A stretch of 64,000 bases of DNA from Bog-793 sp050013835 (GTDB taxonomy: Bacteria > Actinomycetota > Acidimicrobiia > Acidimicrobiales > Bog-793). Under the pieces are notes generated by a model. The model saw only the letters and a list, made by a program, of their open reading frames with translations, made no database searches and was not told the origin of the DNA. The position numbers and the translations under genes were made by a program. Shown piece by piece: positions 47,116 through 56,148 of this stretch (position 1 is its first letter; the number at the start of each line of letters is the position of its first letter). The stretch spans positions 132,463-196,462 of the forward strand of contig JBEKEM010000002.1 in NCBI GenBank assembly GCA_050013835.1, given 5' to 3'.

Positions 47116-47667
47116 TCAGTTCCGCCGGGTCGTGGAGGTTACGACGCCGCGGGTGCGGGAGGTCGACCCGGCGACCCGCACGGCCTGGGGTCCGGGGACC
47201 GTGCCCGGGGTGTGCGGCATCCAGACCTCGGGGTCGGCGGTGATGAGCCGCACGGTGAGGGGGATGTTGCGCGTCGCGATGTCGGCAACCGAGACCGACT
47301 CGAGGATCGTGCGGATGTGCTCACGCACGGCGATCCAGACCTCGACCAGGGGTTCGGCCGAGCCCCGGTACTCGAGCTGGTCGGGGCGGACGTCGCCGAC
47401 TTGGGCGAGGGGCCCCTCGACGGCGCGCACGATGTCGGCCAGGCTGATCTGCGTCGCCGCGCGCCCGAGGCGGAAACCGCCCTCGTTGCCGCGTTGACTG
47501 GCGACGATGCCGGCACGTTTCAGCTCGAACAGGATGTTCAAAAGGAACTTCCCGGGGATGTCCTGAGCCGTGGCGAGTGTCTCCGCCTTCACCGGCCAGG
47601 AGTCCTCGAGCGTGGCGAGCTCGACGACGGCCCGGATGGCGTAGTCGGCTTTGGAGGAGATCCGCAT
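47116..47667 (-). CDS. Rrf2-family regulator lacking Fe-S cysteines
   Basis: A 183-residue Rrf2 protein from ATG at 47667. The winged helix is clear (MRISSKADYAIRAVVELA, then IPGKFLLNILFELKRAGIV and SQRGNEGGFRLGR). IscR, NsrR and RsrR bind [Fe-S] clusters through three conserved cysteines near residues 90-110. This protein has no cysteine at all. It may be a CymR-like regulator that works through a partner or a ligand. It lies just upstream of the second fur, probably co-transcribed. Confidence 0.85.
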   Translation of the reverse strand: MRISSKADYAIRAVVELATLEDSWPVKAETLATAQDIPGKFLLNILFELKRAGIVASQRGNEGGFRLGRAATQISLADIVRAVEGPLAQVGDVRPDQLEYRGSAEPLVEVWIAVREHIRTILESVSVADIATRNIPLTVRLITADPEVWMPHTPGTVPGPQAVRVAGSTSRTRGVVTSTTRRN

Positions 47668-47739
47668 GCCCCTATCTTGACGCTTCCGTGACCTCGCCAC
47701 ACGCGGCAGGACGAACCCGGTGGCGCGGACCCCAGCCGG

Positions 47740-48063
47740 TCAGCTCTTCTTCGTGACCCGGGCGGCGGTGCCGTAGGCGCAGATCTCCGTCCACACCCCG
47801 CCCATCTCGGAGGTGTCGAAGCGCATCGCGAGGACGGCGTTGCCACCCCGGGCGCTCGCCGCCTCGGCCATCCGGTCGATGACCTCCTGGCGGCTGGTTT
47901 CGAGGTTCTTCGTCATCCCCTTCAGCTCGCCGCCGAGGATGGACTTGAGGCCAGCCCCCATCTGGGACACCGCGTTGCGTGAGCGGACCGTTAGGCCGAA
48001 GACCTCACCGAGGACCTCCTCGATCTCGTATCCCGGCACGTCATTTGTCGTCGCGATCAACAT
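47740..48063 (-). CDS. UPF0145 (YbjQ-like) protein
   Basis: A 107-residue protein from ATG at 48063 after GGAAAGGACGGAG. It starts MLIATTNDVPGYEIEEVLGE and has SRNAVSQMGAGLKSILGGEL and ARGGNAVLAMRFDTSEMG, all typical of the YbjQ/UPF0145 family, which forms pentameric rings of unknown function. The gene sits alone between the Rrf2 and membrane-protein genes, same strand. Longer frames over it are spurious. Confidence 0.92.
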   Translation of the reverse strand: MLIATTNDVPGYEIEEVLGEVFGLTVRSRNAVSQMGAGLKSILGGELKGMTKNLETSRQEVIDRMAEAASARGGNAVLAMRFDTSEMGGVWTEICAYGTAARVTKKS

Positions 48064-48221
48064 CGTCTCCGTCCTTTCCCGTCCACCCACCGCCAAGTGC
48101 CCACCGTCGCGGGCCGAGCAACTTCGCGGTCCGTGACCATCATCATCGTGGATTCGGGCCACGGATGCAGCCGCGCCCGTCCAGGCGCGCTGGCGGCGGG
48201 GTCCCGGCCGATCCGGCCTGG

Positions 48222-48986
48222 CTAGTGGTGGGTAGGCGTGAAGATGTAGGTGAGGAGCGCCTGGGGCGGCGTGATCGTTCCGATCTCGACCGAGCCGACC
48301 TTGATGGTCAGCGCGGAGGCGGAGGCACCGAGGGATACCGAGGCGGGCCCGGTGAGATTGATCACCTCGGGGCTCTGTTTCGCCGTGATCGTCGCGGCGA
48401 AGGCGTAGCCGGATTCGGTGGGCGGGGACTTCACCAACGTGTAGCAGGGAATGTTCGTCGAGACGACGAGGGTGAACCCCGACGACGTCGGGACTGAATA
48501 GGTCGCGCTCGACTTCGTCGCCGCGATGAGGACCAGTTTGCCGAGTTTCGACGTCGGCAGGGTCGTCGAACCCGCCCCGGGCGACGTCGACGAGGTGTTG
48601 GCGCTCGTCTGGCCGGTCGGGATGGTGTTTCGCCAGCCCGAGATCCAGCCTGGGTGGAAGTGCTCGACGGCGAGCCCGACGAGACCGAGGACGAAGAGCG
48701 CGAAGAGGGCCCAAACGGCGAGCTGGAGGCCCCAGGGCGCCGGGAGGCGCCGCTCGATCTCGGGGTGCCAACCGTCCCCGCGGGGGAACTGCGCGACCGG
48801 TGCCGAAATCCGGGGGATCTCGGCCGTCGTGATCGCCGATTCCGGGTGAGGTGCCGGGGGTGTCGCGGCCTGGCGATTGGCCCGGGTCGGCAGGGCGCCC
48901 TCGCCCGACTTGATTCCGTTCGTCACTGCAGCCCCCGGGTCGTCCGGCTCGTCTCCAGTTGCGGAGACGGTACCGCACGAACGCAC
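48222..48986 (-). CDS. Membrane-anchored hypothetical protein
   Basis: A 254-residue protein starting GTG at 48986, or GTG at 48926 for a 234-residue form. After a Pro/Ala-rich cytoplasmic tail, a single membrane helix lies at about 85-108 (LQLAVWALFALFVLGLVGLA). It is followed by a Ser/Thr-rich linker and a C-terminal outside domain with a Cys at about 181 (STNIPCYTL). No family is recognised. It lies 13 bp after degV on the same strand. Confidence 0.6.
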   Translation of the reverse strand: MRSCGTVSATGDEPDDPGAAVTNGIKSGEGALPTRANRQAATPPAPHPESAITTAEIPRISAPVAQFPRGDGWHPEIERRLPAPWGLQLAVWALFALFVLGLVGLAVEHFHPGWISGWRNTIPTGQTSANTSSTSPGAGSTTLPTSKLGKLVLIAATKSSATYSVPTSSGFTLVVSTNIPCYTLVKSPPTESGYAFAATITAKQSPEVINLTGPASVSLGASASALTIKVGSVEIGTITPPQALLTYIFTPTHH

Positions 48987-48999
48987 CGCGGGGTGCAGG

Positions 49000-49833
49000 T
49001 CAGTGTGCCGCCCCGGACGGGATCCAGGCGGCTCCGACGACTCCGCCCCCGGTGTGCACCTGCATCGCGATGCTGAACCCGCTGACGAAGTCGACGTCGC
49101 CGAGAAGCTCCTTGAGCTGCTCCGCCAGTTGGGGGGCGTTCGCGTGGAAGACGGCCGAGCGTTCTGCTCCCCGGGGCGCGCTCGTGCGGTAGGCGGTGTG
49201 GATCGTTTTGAGCATCTGCTCGGCCGACTCCGCCGTGCCGAGCGGTTCCACCGTCCCGTCGCGCATCCGGAAGACGCTGCGCTCCCCGCTCGGCCCTGTG
49301 TTCCCGAGCACGTTGTCGGGGACCGGTCCGCTGCGCCTGATCGGATCGAGGGTGGCTAGCGAGGCGACGAGCTCGACGCGGCGCGACGCCTCCTCGACGA
49401 CGCGAACGACCTCGCCGAGCTCTGCCCCGCCGGCGGCCGCTTCAGCGCCGGCCAGGACGACCAGGGCCTGACCAGCGGCGGCGGTTCTCGCGTCGACGAG
49501 CGCTACCGGACGGGCGGTGAATTCGGCGGCGAGGGCGGCGTTGCGGTACATCGTCGCGAACTCAACCGCAGGGGTGATGACGACGGCCGAATCGAAATCC
49601 TGCGACTCGATGGCCTGCAGGTACTCTGTCACGAAGGGATGGTTGGCTCCGGCGAGTTCCTCTCTGGCGAGTGCCTCGGGCAGGATGACGTTCTCGCCGT
49701 CGGGCGGTTCGATGTCGGTGACGCCGTCCTCGGGTAGGAAGACGCTGATGGGGAGCACGCAGAGACCGAATCTGGCGACGAGCTCCGTCGGGACGCACGC
49801 GCTCGAGTCGGTGATGACTCGTACACGGCCCAC
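49000..49833 (-). CDS. degV: DegV-family fatty-acid-binding protein
   Basis: A 277-residue protein from GTG at 49833; the open frame above it is spurious. It starts VRVITDSSACVPTEL and contains the DegV features SAVVITPA, VALVDARTAAAGQALVVLAGAE, and a C-terminal HTGGGVVGAAWI. DegV-fold proteins such as FakB bind a single fatty acid and can hand it to the kinase FakA. No FakA gene is visible in the window. It is divergent from the MerR-TetR regulator. Confidence 0.88.
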   Translation of the reverse strand: MGRVRVITDSSACVPTELVARFGLCVLPISVFLPEDGVTDIEPPDGENVILPEALAREELAGANHPFVTEYLQAIESQDFDSAVVITPAVEFATMYRNAALAAEFTARPVALVDARTAAAGQALVVLAGAEAAAGGAELGEVVRVVEEASRRVELVASLATLDPIRRSGPVPDNVLGNTGPSGERSVFRMRDGTVEPLGTAESAEQMLKTIHTAYRTSAPRGAERSAVFHANAPQLAEQLKELLGDVDFVSGFSIAMQVHTGGGVVGAAWIPSGAAH

Positions 49834-49902
49834 GCAGGCGACGTTACCGCCCCGCCCCGGGAACCGTGGAGTCCGACGACCGGAACTCGGGGGGCGACGG
49901 CC

Positions 49903-50727
49903 GTGACGACAGCGTCGGAGACGGTCCCGCGCCGCTTCACGATGTCCGAGCTCGTCGAGCGGACCGGCGCCGCTGCCGCCACCGTTCGCTACTACCTCGC
50001 CGCCGGGGTGCTGCCGACACCGGTGAAGGTCGCGGCGAACCGCTTCCTCTACGACGAGCGCCACGTCGAGGCGATCCGGCTGATCCGCCTGGTGCGCGAG
50101 CAGCGTGGGCTGTCGATCGAGACGCTCGCGAGGCTGCTGCCCGAGCTGCTGCCGGACCTGTTCGACAAACCCTCGGGCGGCGTGTTCCACCCGGAGATGT
50201 GGGACGAGCTGCTTGCCGCCGAGACCCACCCCGAGGTGGGCGCCTCCGTCGACGAGCGTCTCGTCGAGGCCGGGCTGGCCCTGTTCAGCCGGCGAGGTTA
50301 CGCCGACGTCGCGATCGACGACGTCTGCCGGAGCGCGCTCATCGCCAAAGGCTCCTTTTACCGGCACTACCCGTCGAAGGGGGCGTTCTTTGTCGCCGTC
50401 GTGGACGAGGCGGCACACCGGGCGGCCGCCGAGTTCGCGTTATCGACGCCTGACGGCGCCGACACCAACGCCTGGGTGATCGACCGAATGGCCGGAATCC
50501 TCGTTCCGTATGCCACGCTGCTCCTCGATCTCGCTTCGCTCGCCACACAGCGGCGACCGGGAAACGGGCGCGCGCTGAGCCGGATCGTCGACGAACTCGC
50601 CGCGGCGGTCGCCCGGCATGCCGCACACCGGGGAGCCCCGCCCCGGGAATCGGTCGGCCGCGCCTTCGTCGAGGCCGTTCGGCGCGTCCTCGACGAGCAG
50701 CTCGGTGCCGCGGTGCCGGTCGAGTAG
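49903..50727 (+). CDS. MerR-TetR fusion transcriptional regulator
   Basis: A 274-residue protein with two DNA-binding domains. Residues 12-80 are a MerR winged helix (MSELVERTGAAAATVRYYLA, then the NRFLYDERHVEAIRLIRLV signature). Residues 118-165 are a TetR N-terminal helix-turn-helix (LVEAGLALFSRRGYADVAID, then KGSFYRHYPSKGAFF). The helical C-terminus is a TetR ligand domain of ordinary length. It lacks the coiled coil and metal Cys of usual MerR proteins. It lies 243 bp upstream of dxs on the same strand and is divergent from degV, so it could control the hopanoid operon. That link is positional only. Confidence 0.88.
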   Translation: MTTASETVPRRFTMSELVERTGAAAATVRYYLAAGVLPTPVKVAANRFLYDERHVEAIRLIRLVREQRGLSIETLARLLPELLPDLFDKPSGGVFHPEMWDELLAAETHPEVGASVDERLVEAGLALFSRRGYADVAIDDVCRSALIAKGSFYRHYPSKGAFFVAVVDEAAHRAAAEFALSTPDGADTNAWVIDRMAGILVPYATLLLDLASLATQRRPGNGRALSRIVDELAAAVARHAAHRGAPPRESVGRAFVEAVRRVLDEQLGAAVPVE

Positions 50728-50970
50728 CAGCACAGGCGGGCTCCCGGCCAGGACCGTCGGCGCGGCGGGCCGCCATATGCGCCGCGCACGGCGTGCGCCG
50801 TTGACGGTTCCCGTGTCGTCTGGAAGGATGAGCAGCGAGCAATCAGTGTGACCAACTGGTCACCGCGACTTCGCGTGGAGGGGCTTCGCCGTCGATCTGA
50901 CGGTTGCGAGGGGGGCCAGCGGCTTGTCTGACGCGAGGGCCGACGGAAACGACGAGCGAAAGAAGACGTC

Positions 50971-53010
50971 GTGAGCAGAGAAGACAAGCCTTCGTACCCA
51001 CTCCTCGAAACGATCTCCTCCCCCGACGACCTAAAGGCCCTCTCGCTGGAGGAGTGCACCGTCCTCGCCGAGGAGATCCGCCAGTTCATCGTGGAGGCAG
51101 TGACGACGGGGGGCTCGGGTCACCTCGGATCGAACCTCGGCGCGGTCGAGATCACGCTGGCGATGCACCGGGTCTTCACGTCGCCGCGCGACGTGCTGCT
51201 TTTCGACACGGGCCACCAGGCCTATGTCCACAAGCTCGTGACCGGCCGACACGCCGGCTTCGCGCAGCTCCGCCGGGAGGGCGGGCTCTCGGGATACCCG
51301 AGCCGATCAGAGTCCGAGCACGACTGGATCGAGAACTCCCACGCCTCGACAGCGCTCAGCTACGCCTTCGGGATCGCCAAGGCCCTGAAGATGAGCGGGG
51401 AGGACGCGACGCGCCGAGTTGTTGCGCTCGTCGGTGACGGCGCGCTCACCGGCGGCCTGGCGTACGAAGCGATGAACAACCTCGGCCACGCCGGGTCGCG
51501 CGTCTGCGTCATCCTTAACGACAACGGACGTAGCTACGCCCCGACCGTGTCTCGACTCTCGGAGTCATTGACCCAGTTGCGCCTGAACCCGAGTTTCAGC
51601 GCGATCCAGGCACGCGTCACCCGGGTGCTGGAGGACCTGCCCGGCGTAGGCACGCTGGCGGGCCAGTCGATCCGCAGCCTGACGGCGGCGGTCCGCGAGC
51701 TCGCCGAGCCGCACGTCTTTTTCGAGGCGTTGGGTATCCGGTACGCGGGCCCTATCGACGGGCACGACATCGCGGCGGTCGAGCAGGCGTTGAAGCGCGC
51801 CGCCGCCTGGAACGGGCCGATCGTCCTCCACGTGCTCACGACGAAGGGCAAGGGCTACGGGCCGGCCGAGGAGGACACGGTGCAGTGCCTCCACGACTAC
51901 AAACTGCAGGCGCTCGCCTCGCCCGGCAACGCGACGGACAACGGCGCGGTCACGAGCGGGCCGCGTAGTCCGGACAAGAACTACACGGAGGCATTCGCTC
52001 AGGCACTGCTCGAAGTCGCGGGCCGGGACGAACGCGTGGTCGCGATCACCGCGGCGATGCCCGGGCCGACGGGCCTGCTGACCTTCGAGGCGCGTTACCC
52101 GGACCGCTTCATCGACGTGGGCATCGCCGAGGGCCACGCCATGACGGCCGCCGCCGGCATGGCCATGGCCGGGCTGCGGCCCATCGTGGCCATCTACTCG
52201 ACCTTCCTGTCGCGTTGCTTTGACCAGGAGAACCTCGACGTCGGCCTCCACCGAGCCCCGGTCGTGATCTGCGCCGACCGGGCGGGTATCACCGGGGACG
52301 ACGGCGCCAGCCACCACGGCGTGCTCGACATGGTCCTCGGGCTGGCGGTGCCCGGCCTCGTTATCTTCGCCCCCGCGGAGCCGAGCGAGATCGCCCCGAT
52401 GCTCGAGACGGCGCTCGCGCTCGACAAGCCGTCGATCATCCGCTACCCGAAGACGCCCGGGCCCGGCAAGCTCGCCCCGTCGGGAACGGGGTTGCGCTCT
52501 CGGGTGTTGCGCGAAGGGTCCGACGACGTCGTAATCGTCGGGGTCGGCAAGCTCGCCGCGGCGTCGCTCGCCGCGGCGTCGCTTCTTGCCAAGGACGGGC
52601 TCGACGTGACGGTCCTCGACCCGCGCGTCGTGCGGCCCCTGGACCCAGCGCTCGTCGAGCGGTGTCAGAACGCCCGGCTCGTCGTCACCGCCGAGGACGG
52701 GCTCGTCCAGGGCGGGGCGGGCCAGCACCTGCGCGGCATCCTCGAACGTGCCGCCGAGCTCGTGAGCGAGCGCCCACCGAGCGTGCTGTGCCTCGGCGTG
52801 CCGACGGTCTACATGGGTCACGCCGATCCGGATGTCATCCTGCAGCGTCTCGACCTCGACGCCTCGGGGATCGCGGCGTCGACCCGTAGCGCCTATGAGC
52901 GGTTGACCAGGAAGAACGGTAACGGGTCGGGTGCGTACGTCCCGGTCAAGCGTTTCGGGCGCCGGAACCGTCACCTCTCTCTGGGGGGCGAGGGGATGGT
53001 CGCTCGATGA
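50971..53010 (+). CDS. dxs: 1-deoxy-D-xylulose-5-phosphate synthase
   Basis: A 679-residue Dxs starting GTG at 50971 after AAAGAAG. It condenses pyruvate and glyceraldehyde 3-phosphate with thiamine diphosphate, the first MEP-pathway step. The ThDP motif is GDGALTGGLAYEAMNNLGH...ND (about 154-190). The catalytic His of GSGHLGSNLGAVE and the GHQAYVHK loop are present, as is the transketolase-like middle domain (IAEGHAMTAAAGMA) and C-terminal domain. The usual 'HDTVPKGLHKLT..Y' start is altered. It overlaps hpnC by four bases, so dxs is part of the hopanoid operon. Confidence 0.96.
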   Translation: MSREDKPSYPLLETISSPDDLKALSLEECTVLAEEIRQFIVEAVTTGGSGHLGSNLGAVEITLAMHRVFTSPRDVLLFDTGHQAYVHKLVTGRHAGFAQLRREGGLSGYPSRSESEHDWIENSHASTALSYAFGIAKALKMSGEDATRRVVALVGDGALTGGLAYEAMNNLGHAGSRVCVILNDNGRSYAPTVSRLSESLTQLRLNPSFSAIQARVTRVLEDLPGVGTLAGQSIRSLTAAVRELAEPHVFFEALGIRYAGPIDGHDIAAVEQALKRAAAWNGPIVLHVLTTKGKGYGPAEEDTVQCLHDYKLQALASPGNATDNGAVTSGPRSPDKNYTEAFAQALLEVAGRDERVVAITAAMPGPTGLLTFEARYPDRFIDVGIAEGHAMTAAAGMAMAGLRPIVAIYSTFLSRCFDQENLDVGLHRAPVVICADRAGITGDDGASHHGVLDMVLGLAVPGLVIFAPAEPSEIAPMLETALALDKPSIIRYPKTPGPGKLAPSGTGLRSRVLREGSDDVVIVGVGKLAAASLAAASLLAKDGLDVTVLDPRVVRPLDPALVERCQNARLVVTAEDGLVQGGAGQHLRGILERAAELVSERPPSVLCLGVPTVYMGHADPDVILQRLDLDASGIAASTRSAYERLTRKNGNGSGAYVPVKRFGRRNRHLSLGGEGMVAR

Positions 53011-53891
53011 GATTTCCGGTCGGGCTCGACGGCGTCACCGGGGCGACGCCCGCCGGGCTCGACTCTGTTGCCGTCATGGCGCAGGCGCGGAAGGAGAATT
53101 TCCCGGTCGCGACGCGCCTATTGCCGTGCCGGATCCGGGAGCAGCTGCTCGCCGTTTACGGCTACGCCCGCTTCGTCGACGACGTCGGCGACCGCGTGGG
53201 CGGGGACCGGCTGGCACAACTCGACTGGGTCGAGTCCGAGCTCGACCGGGCGCTGGCGGGAACGGCCACGCATCCGGTCTTCGTTCGAGCTGGACGTGTC
53301 GCAGCCGAGCTCGGAATCGACCGAGGCCCGTTCGTCGACCTGATCGAGGCGAACCGCCAGGACCAGGTGGTAACGCGGTACCCGAGCTACGAGCTCCTCG
53401 AGGCGTACTGCCGCCTGTCGGCGAACCCCGTCGGCCGGATCGTGCTTGCCGTGTTCGGTCGGCGTGACCGGCGATCACTCGAGCTTTCGGACCAGGTGTG
53501 CACGGCCCTTCAGCTCGTCGAGCACTTCCAGGACGTCGTCGAGGACTTCGCCGTGGGCCGCCTCTACCTGCCCGGGGAAGACCTCGCTCGGTTCGGCTGT
53601 GCCGAGGGTGTCATCGCGGCCGGGACGGCGACGCCGGCCTTCCGGCGACTGATGGCCTTTGAGGCAGCACGGGCGCGGCGACTCCTCGAATCCGGGCTCC
53701 CGCTCGTGGCGTCACTCACCGGATGGGGCCGACTCGCCGTCGCCGGCTTCGTCGGAGGCGGGCTGGCGCAACTCGATGCCATCGAGCGGCACGGCTTCGA
53801 CGTCCTGTCGGGAACGGTGAAGGCATCGCGCGCGCAGGTCGCGTCGCGCAGCCTCGATGTCTGGACGGCGGCAAGAAGGCACCGGACGTGA
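53007..53891 (+). CDS. hpnC: Squalene synthase HpnC (presqualene to hydroxysqualene)
   Basis: A 294-residue isoprenoid synthase. The first Asp-rich motif is YARFVDDVGD (53-62) and the second EHFQDVVEDFAVGR (172-185), typical of HpnC. It has VATRLLP near the start and RLYLPGEDLARFG. In the HpnCDE route HpnD makes presqualene diphosphate, HpnC converts it to hydroxysqualene and HpnE removes the hydroxyl. The ATGA overlap with dxs and the GTGA overlap with hpnD show coupled translation. Confidence 0.94.
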   Translation: MRFPVGLDGVTGATPAGLDSVAVMAQARKENFPVATRLLPCRIREQLLAVYGYARFVDDVGDRVGGDRLAQLDWVESELDRALAGTATHPVFVRAGRVAAELGIDRGPFVDLIEANRQDQVVTRYPSYELLEAYCRLSANPVGRIVLAVFGRRDRRSLELSDQVCTALQLVEHFQDVVEDFAVGRLYLPGEDLARFGCAEGVIAAGTATPAFRRLMAFEAARARRLLESGLPLVASLTGWGRLAVAGFVGGGLAQLDAIERHGFDVLSGTVKASRAQVASRSLDVWTAARRHRT

Positions 53892-54745
53892 CCGACCTCA
53901 CAGTCGCCTACAGCCGCTGCGAGGAGATCACCCGCCGCGAGGCGCGCAACTTCTCTTACGGCATTCGCCTGCTGCCGGCTGCGAAGCGTGCCGCGATGTC
54001 GGCGCTCTACGCCTTCGCCCGGCGGGTCGACGACGTGGGTGACGGCGACGGCACGACCTGTGTCAAGCGAGCGGCGCTCGCGGCGATCCGGGTCGAGATC
54101 GCCGGCGTGGCGAGGGGAGAGCCGCCGGTGGACGATCCGGTGCTCGTGGCGCTCTCCGACGCGGTGTCCCGTTACCCGATCCCTGTCGAGGCCCTCGGCG
54201 AGATCGTGACCGGCTGCGAGATGGACTGCGGCCAGGAGCGGTACGAGACATTCGCCGAGCTCACTGCCTACTGCCGGTGCGTCGCCGGCTCGATCGGACG
54301 GTTGTCGCTCGGCGTGTTCGGTTCCACCGACGCGGACCGAGCACCGGGGCTCGCCGACCGGCTGGGTATCGCCCTGCAGTTGACGAACATCCTGCGGGAC
54401 GTCGTCGAGGACCGGGAACGGATGGGGCGAATCTACCTCCCGGCGGAGGACCTCGCCCGCTTCGGCTGCGATGCCGACGCGACGGGACCCGCCGACGCGC
54501 TCGTCGAGCTTGTCCGGTTCGAGGCCGCCCGCGCCCGGGAGCACTACGAGGAGGGGCTCGGCCTGCTCGGGCTGCTCGACCGGCGCTCGCGCGCCTGCGT
54601 TGCCGCGATGGCCGGCATTTACCACCGGTTGCTCGACCGCATCGAGCGCGACCCGCTCGCCGCGCTCGACCACCGGGTGAGCCTGCCGGCCCGGGAGAAG
54701 GCCTGGGTCGCGGTGCGCAGCCTGACGGGAGCGTCCGCCACATGA
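53888..54745 (+). CDS. hpnD: Presqualene diphosphate synthase HpnD
   Basis: A 285-residue protein from GTG at 53888 overlapping the hpnC stop. It has the HpnD-type NFSYGIRLLPAAKRAAMSAL, first Asp motif RRVDDVGDGD (46-55) and second NILRDVVEDRERMGRIYLP (168-186). It condenses two farnesyl diphosphates to presqualene diphosphate. Frames reaching back into hpnC are spurious. It ends in ATGA with hpnE. Confidence 0.95.
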   Translation: MTDLTVAYSRCEEITRREARNFSYGIRLLPAAKRAAMSALYAFARRVDDVGDGDGTTCVKRAALAAIRVEIAGVARGEPPVDDPVLVALSDAVSRYPIPVEALGEIVTGCEMDCGQERYETFAELTAYCRCVAGSIGRLSLGVFGSTDADRAPGLADRLGIALQLTNILRDVVEDRERMGRIYLPAEDLARFGCDADATGPADALVELVRFEAARAREHYEEGLGLLGLLDRRSRACVAAMAGIYHRLLDRIERDPLAALDHRVSLPAREKAWVAVRSLTGASAT

Positions 54746-56148
54746 GTTCGGACGCGGGACATGTCGTCGTTGTCGGGGGCGGGTTGGCCGGACTGTCGGC
54801 GGCGATCGCCTGTGCCGACGCCGGCCATCAAGTGACGTTGTTCGAAGGGCGGCCGCGTCTCGGGGGTGCCACGTGGTCGTTCGAGCGCAACGGCCTCGTG
54901 TTCGACAACGGCCAGCATGTCTTCTTGCGTTGCTGCACTGCCTACCGGGGATTCCTCAGCCGGCTCGGAACGCAGGACAGCGCCCCGCTCCAGTGCCGGC
55001 TGGCGATCCCGGTCCTGCGCCCCGACGCCCGGGGCGGCGAGGCACAAGTTGCCTGGATCCGGCGCGATCGACTGCCGGCACCGGCTCATCTGGCGGGCTC
55101 GCTCGCTCGTTACCGGCACCTCGATTGGGGCGAGCGGGCCCGGGTGGGCAAAGCGGTGCTCGCGCTGCGCCGGCTCAACCTCGACGATCCAGGTCTCGAC
55201 CGCGAGACATTCGGCTCGTTCCTCGCCCGCCACGGCCAGTCACCCCGAGCGATCGAGCGACTCTGGGATCTCATCACGCTCCCGACGGTCAATCTGCACG
55301 CCTCGGAGGCGTCGCTAACGCTCGGGGCGAAGGTCTTCCGGACGGGACTGCTCGACCGCGCCGACGCGGCCGACCTCGGCTGGTCGCGGGTGCCCCTTGA
55401 CGCGCTCCACGTCGACCCGGCCGCGGCGCTCTTGCGCCGCCTAGGCGGGAGCATCCGCCTTCGGGCGCGGGTCGACGCGATCGACGTCGAGTCCGGTCCG
55501 GGGCGCCGCGTCGCGACCGGCATCGTGGTCGGCGGCGAGCACTTCTGGGCCGACGCTGTCGTCGTCGCCGTCCCGCACGGTGCGGCCGCCGCGCTCCTGC
55601 CCGAAGGTGGCTTCGTCGACCCCGCCCGACTCGGCCAGCTCGGCGTGTCGCCGATCGTCGACGTCCACGTCGTCTACGACCGGAAGGTCACCGACTACGG
55701 CATCGCCGCCTGCGTCGACACGCCGGTGCAGCACTTCTTCGACAAGACCGCCGCCTCGGGGCGTGACCCATCCGAAGGCCAGGTGCTCGCCGTTTCCATC
55801 TCCGGCGCTGACGCGGAGCACGGGGAGCGGCCGGAGGCGCTGATAGGTCGCTACACGGGGGCGTTGCGCGCCCTCCTCCCGCGGGCGAGATCGGCCGTCG
55901 TCGTCGACGCGGTCGTGAGCCGCGAGCACGAGGCGACGTTTCGGGGCACGCCCGGGACCGCCCGCCTGCGGCCCGGGCCCGAGAGCGGTTTCGAACGGCT
56001 CTACCTCGCCGGCGCGTGGACGGACACGGGTTGGCCCGCAACGATGGAGGGCGCGGTGCGGAGCGGTGTGCGCGCGGCGCGACACGCGCTGCGTGCGCTC
56101 GGGACGACGCGTCCCCCAGTCGGTCTCGACCAGGGGGCGGTGGCGTGA
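54742..56148 (+). CDS. hpnE: Hydroxysqualene dehydroxylase HpnE
   Basis: A 468-residue FAD-dependent amine-oxidase-like protein from ATG at 54742. The N-terminal dinucleotide motif is VVVVGGGLAGLSAA (8-21), followed by the second motif GRPRLGGATWSFERNG and the NGQHVFL motif of the squalene-associated oxidoreductase family. The C-terminal FAD contact is LYLAGAWTDTGWPATMEGAV. It makes squalene from hydroxysqualene, the last step before cyclisation. Overlaps: ATGA with hpnD, GTGA with the next gene. Confidence 0.94.
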   Translation: MSSDAGHVVVVGGGLAGLSAAIACADAGHQVTLFEGRPRLGGATWSFERNGLVFDNGQHVFLRCCTAYRGFLSRLGTQDSAPLQCRLAIPVLRPDARGGEAQVAWIRRDRLPAPAHLAGSLARYRHLDWGERARVGKAVLALRRLNLDDPGLDRETFGSFLARHGQSPRAIERLWDLITLPTVNLHASEASLTLGAKVFRTGLLDRADAADLGWSRVPLDALHVDPAAALLRRLGGSIRLRARVDAIDVESGPGRRVATGIVVGGEHFWADAVVVAVPHGAAAALLPEGGFVDPARLGQLGVSPIVDVHVVYDRKVTDYGIAACVDTPVQHFFDKTAASGRDPSEGQVLAVSISGADAEHGERPEALIGRYTGALRALLPRARSAVVVDAVVSREHEATFRGTPGTARLRPGPESGFERLYLAGAWTDTGWPATMEGAVRSGVRAARHALRALGTTRPPVGLDQGAVA

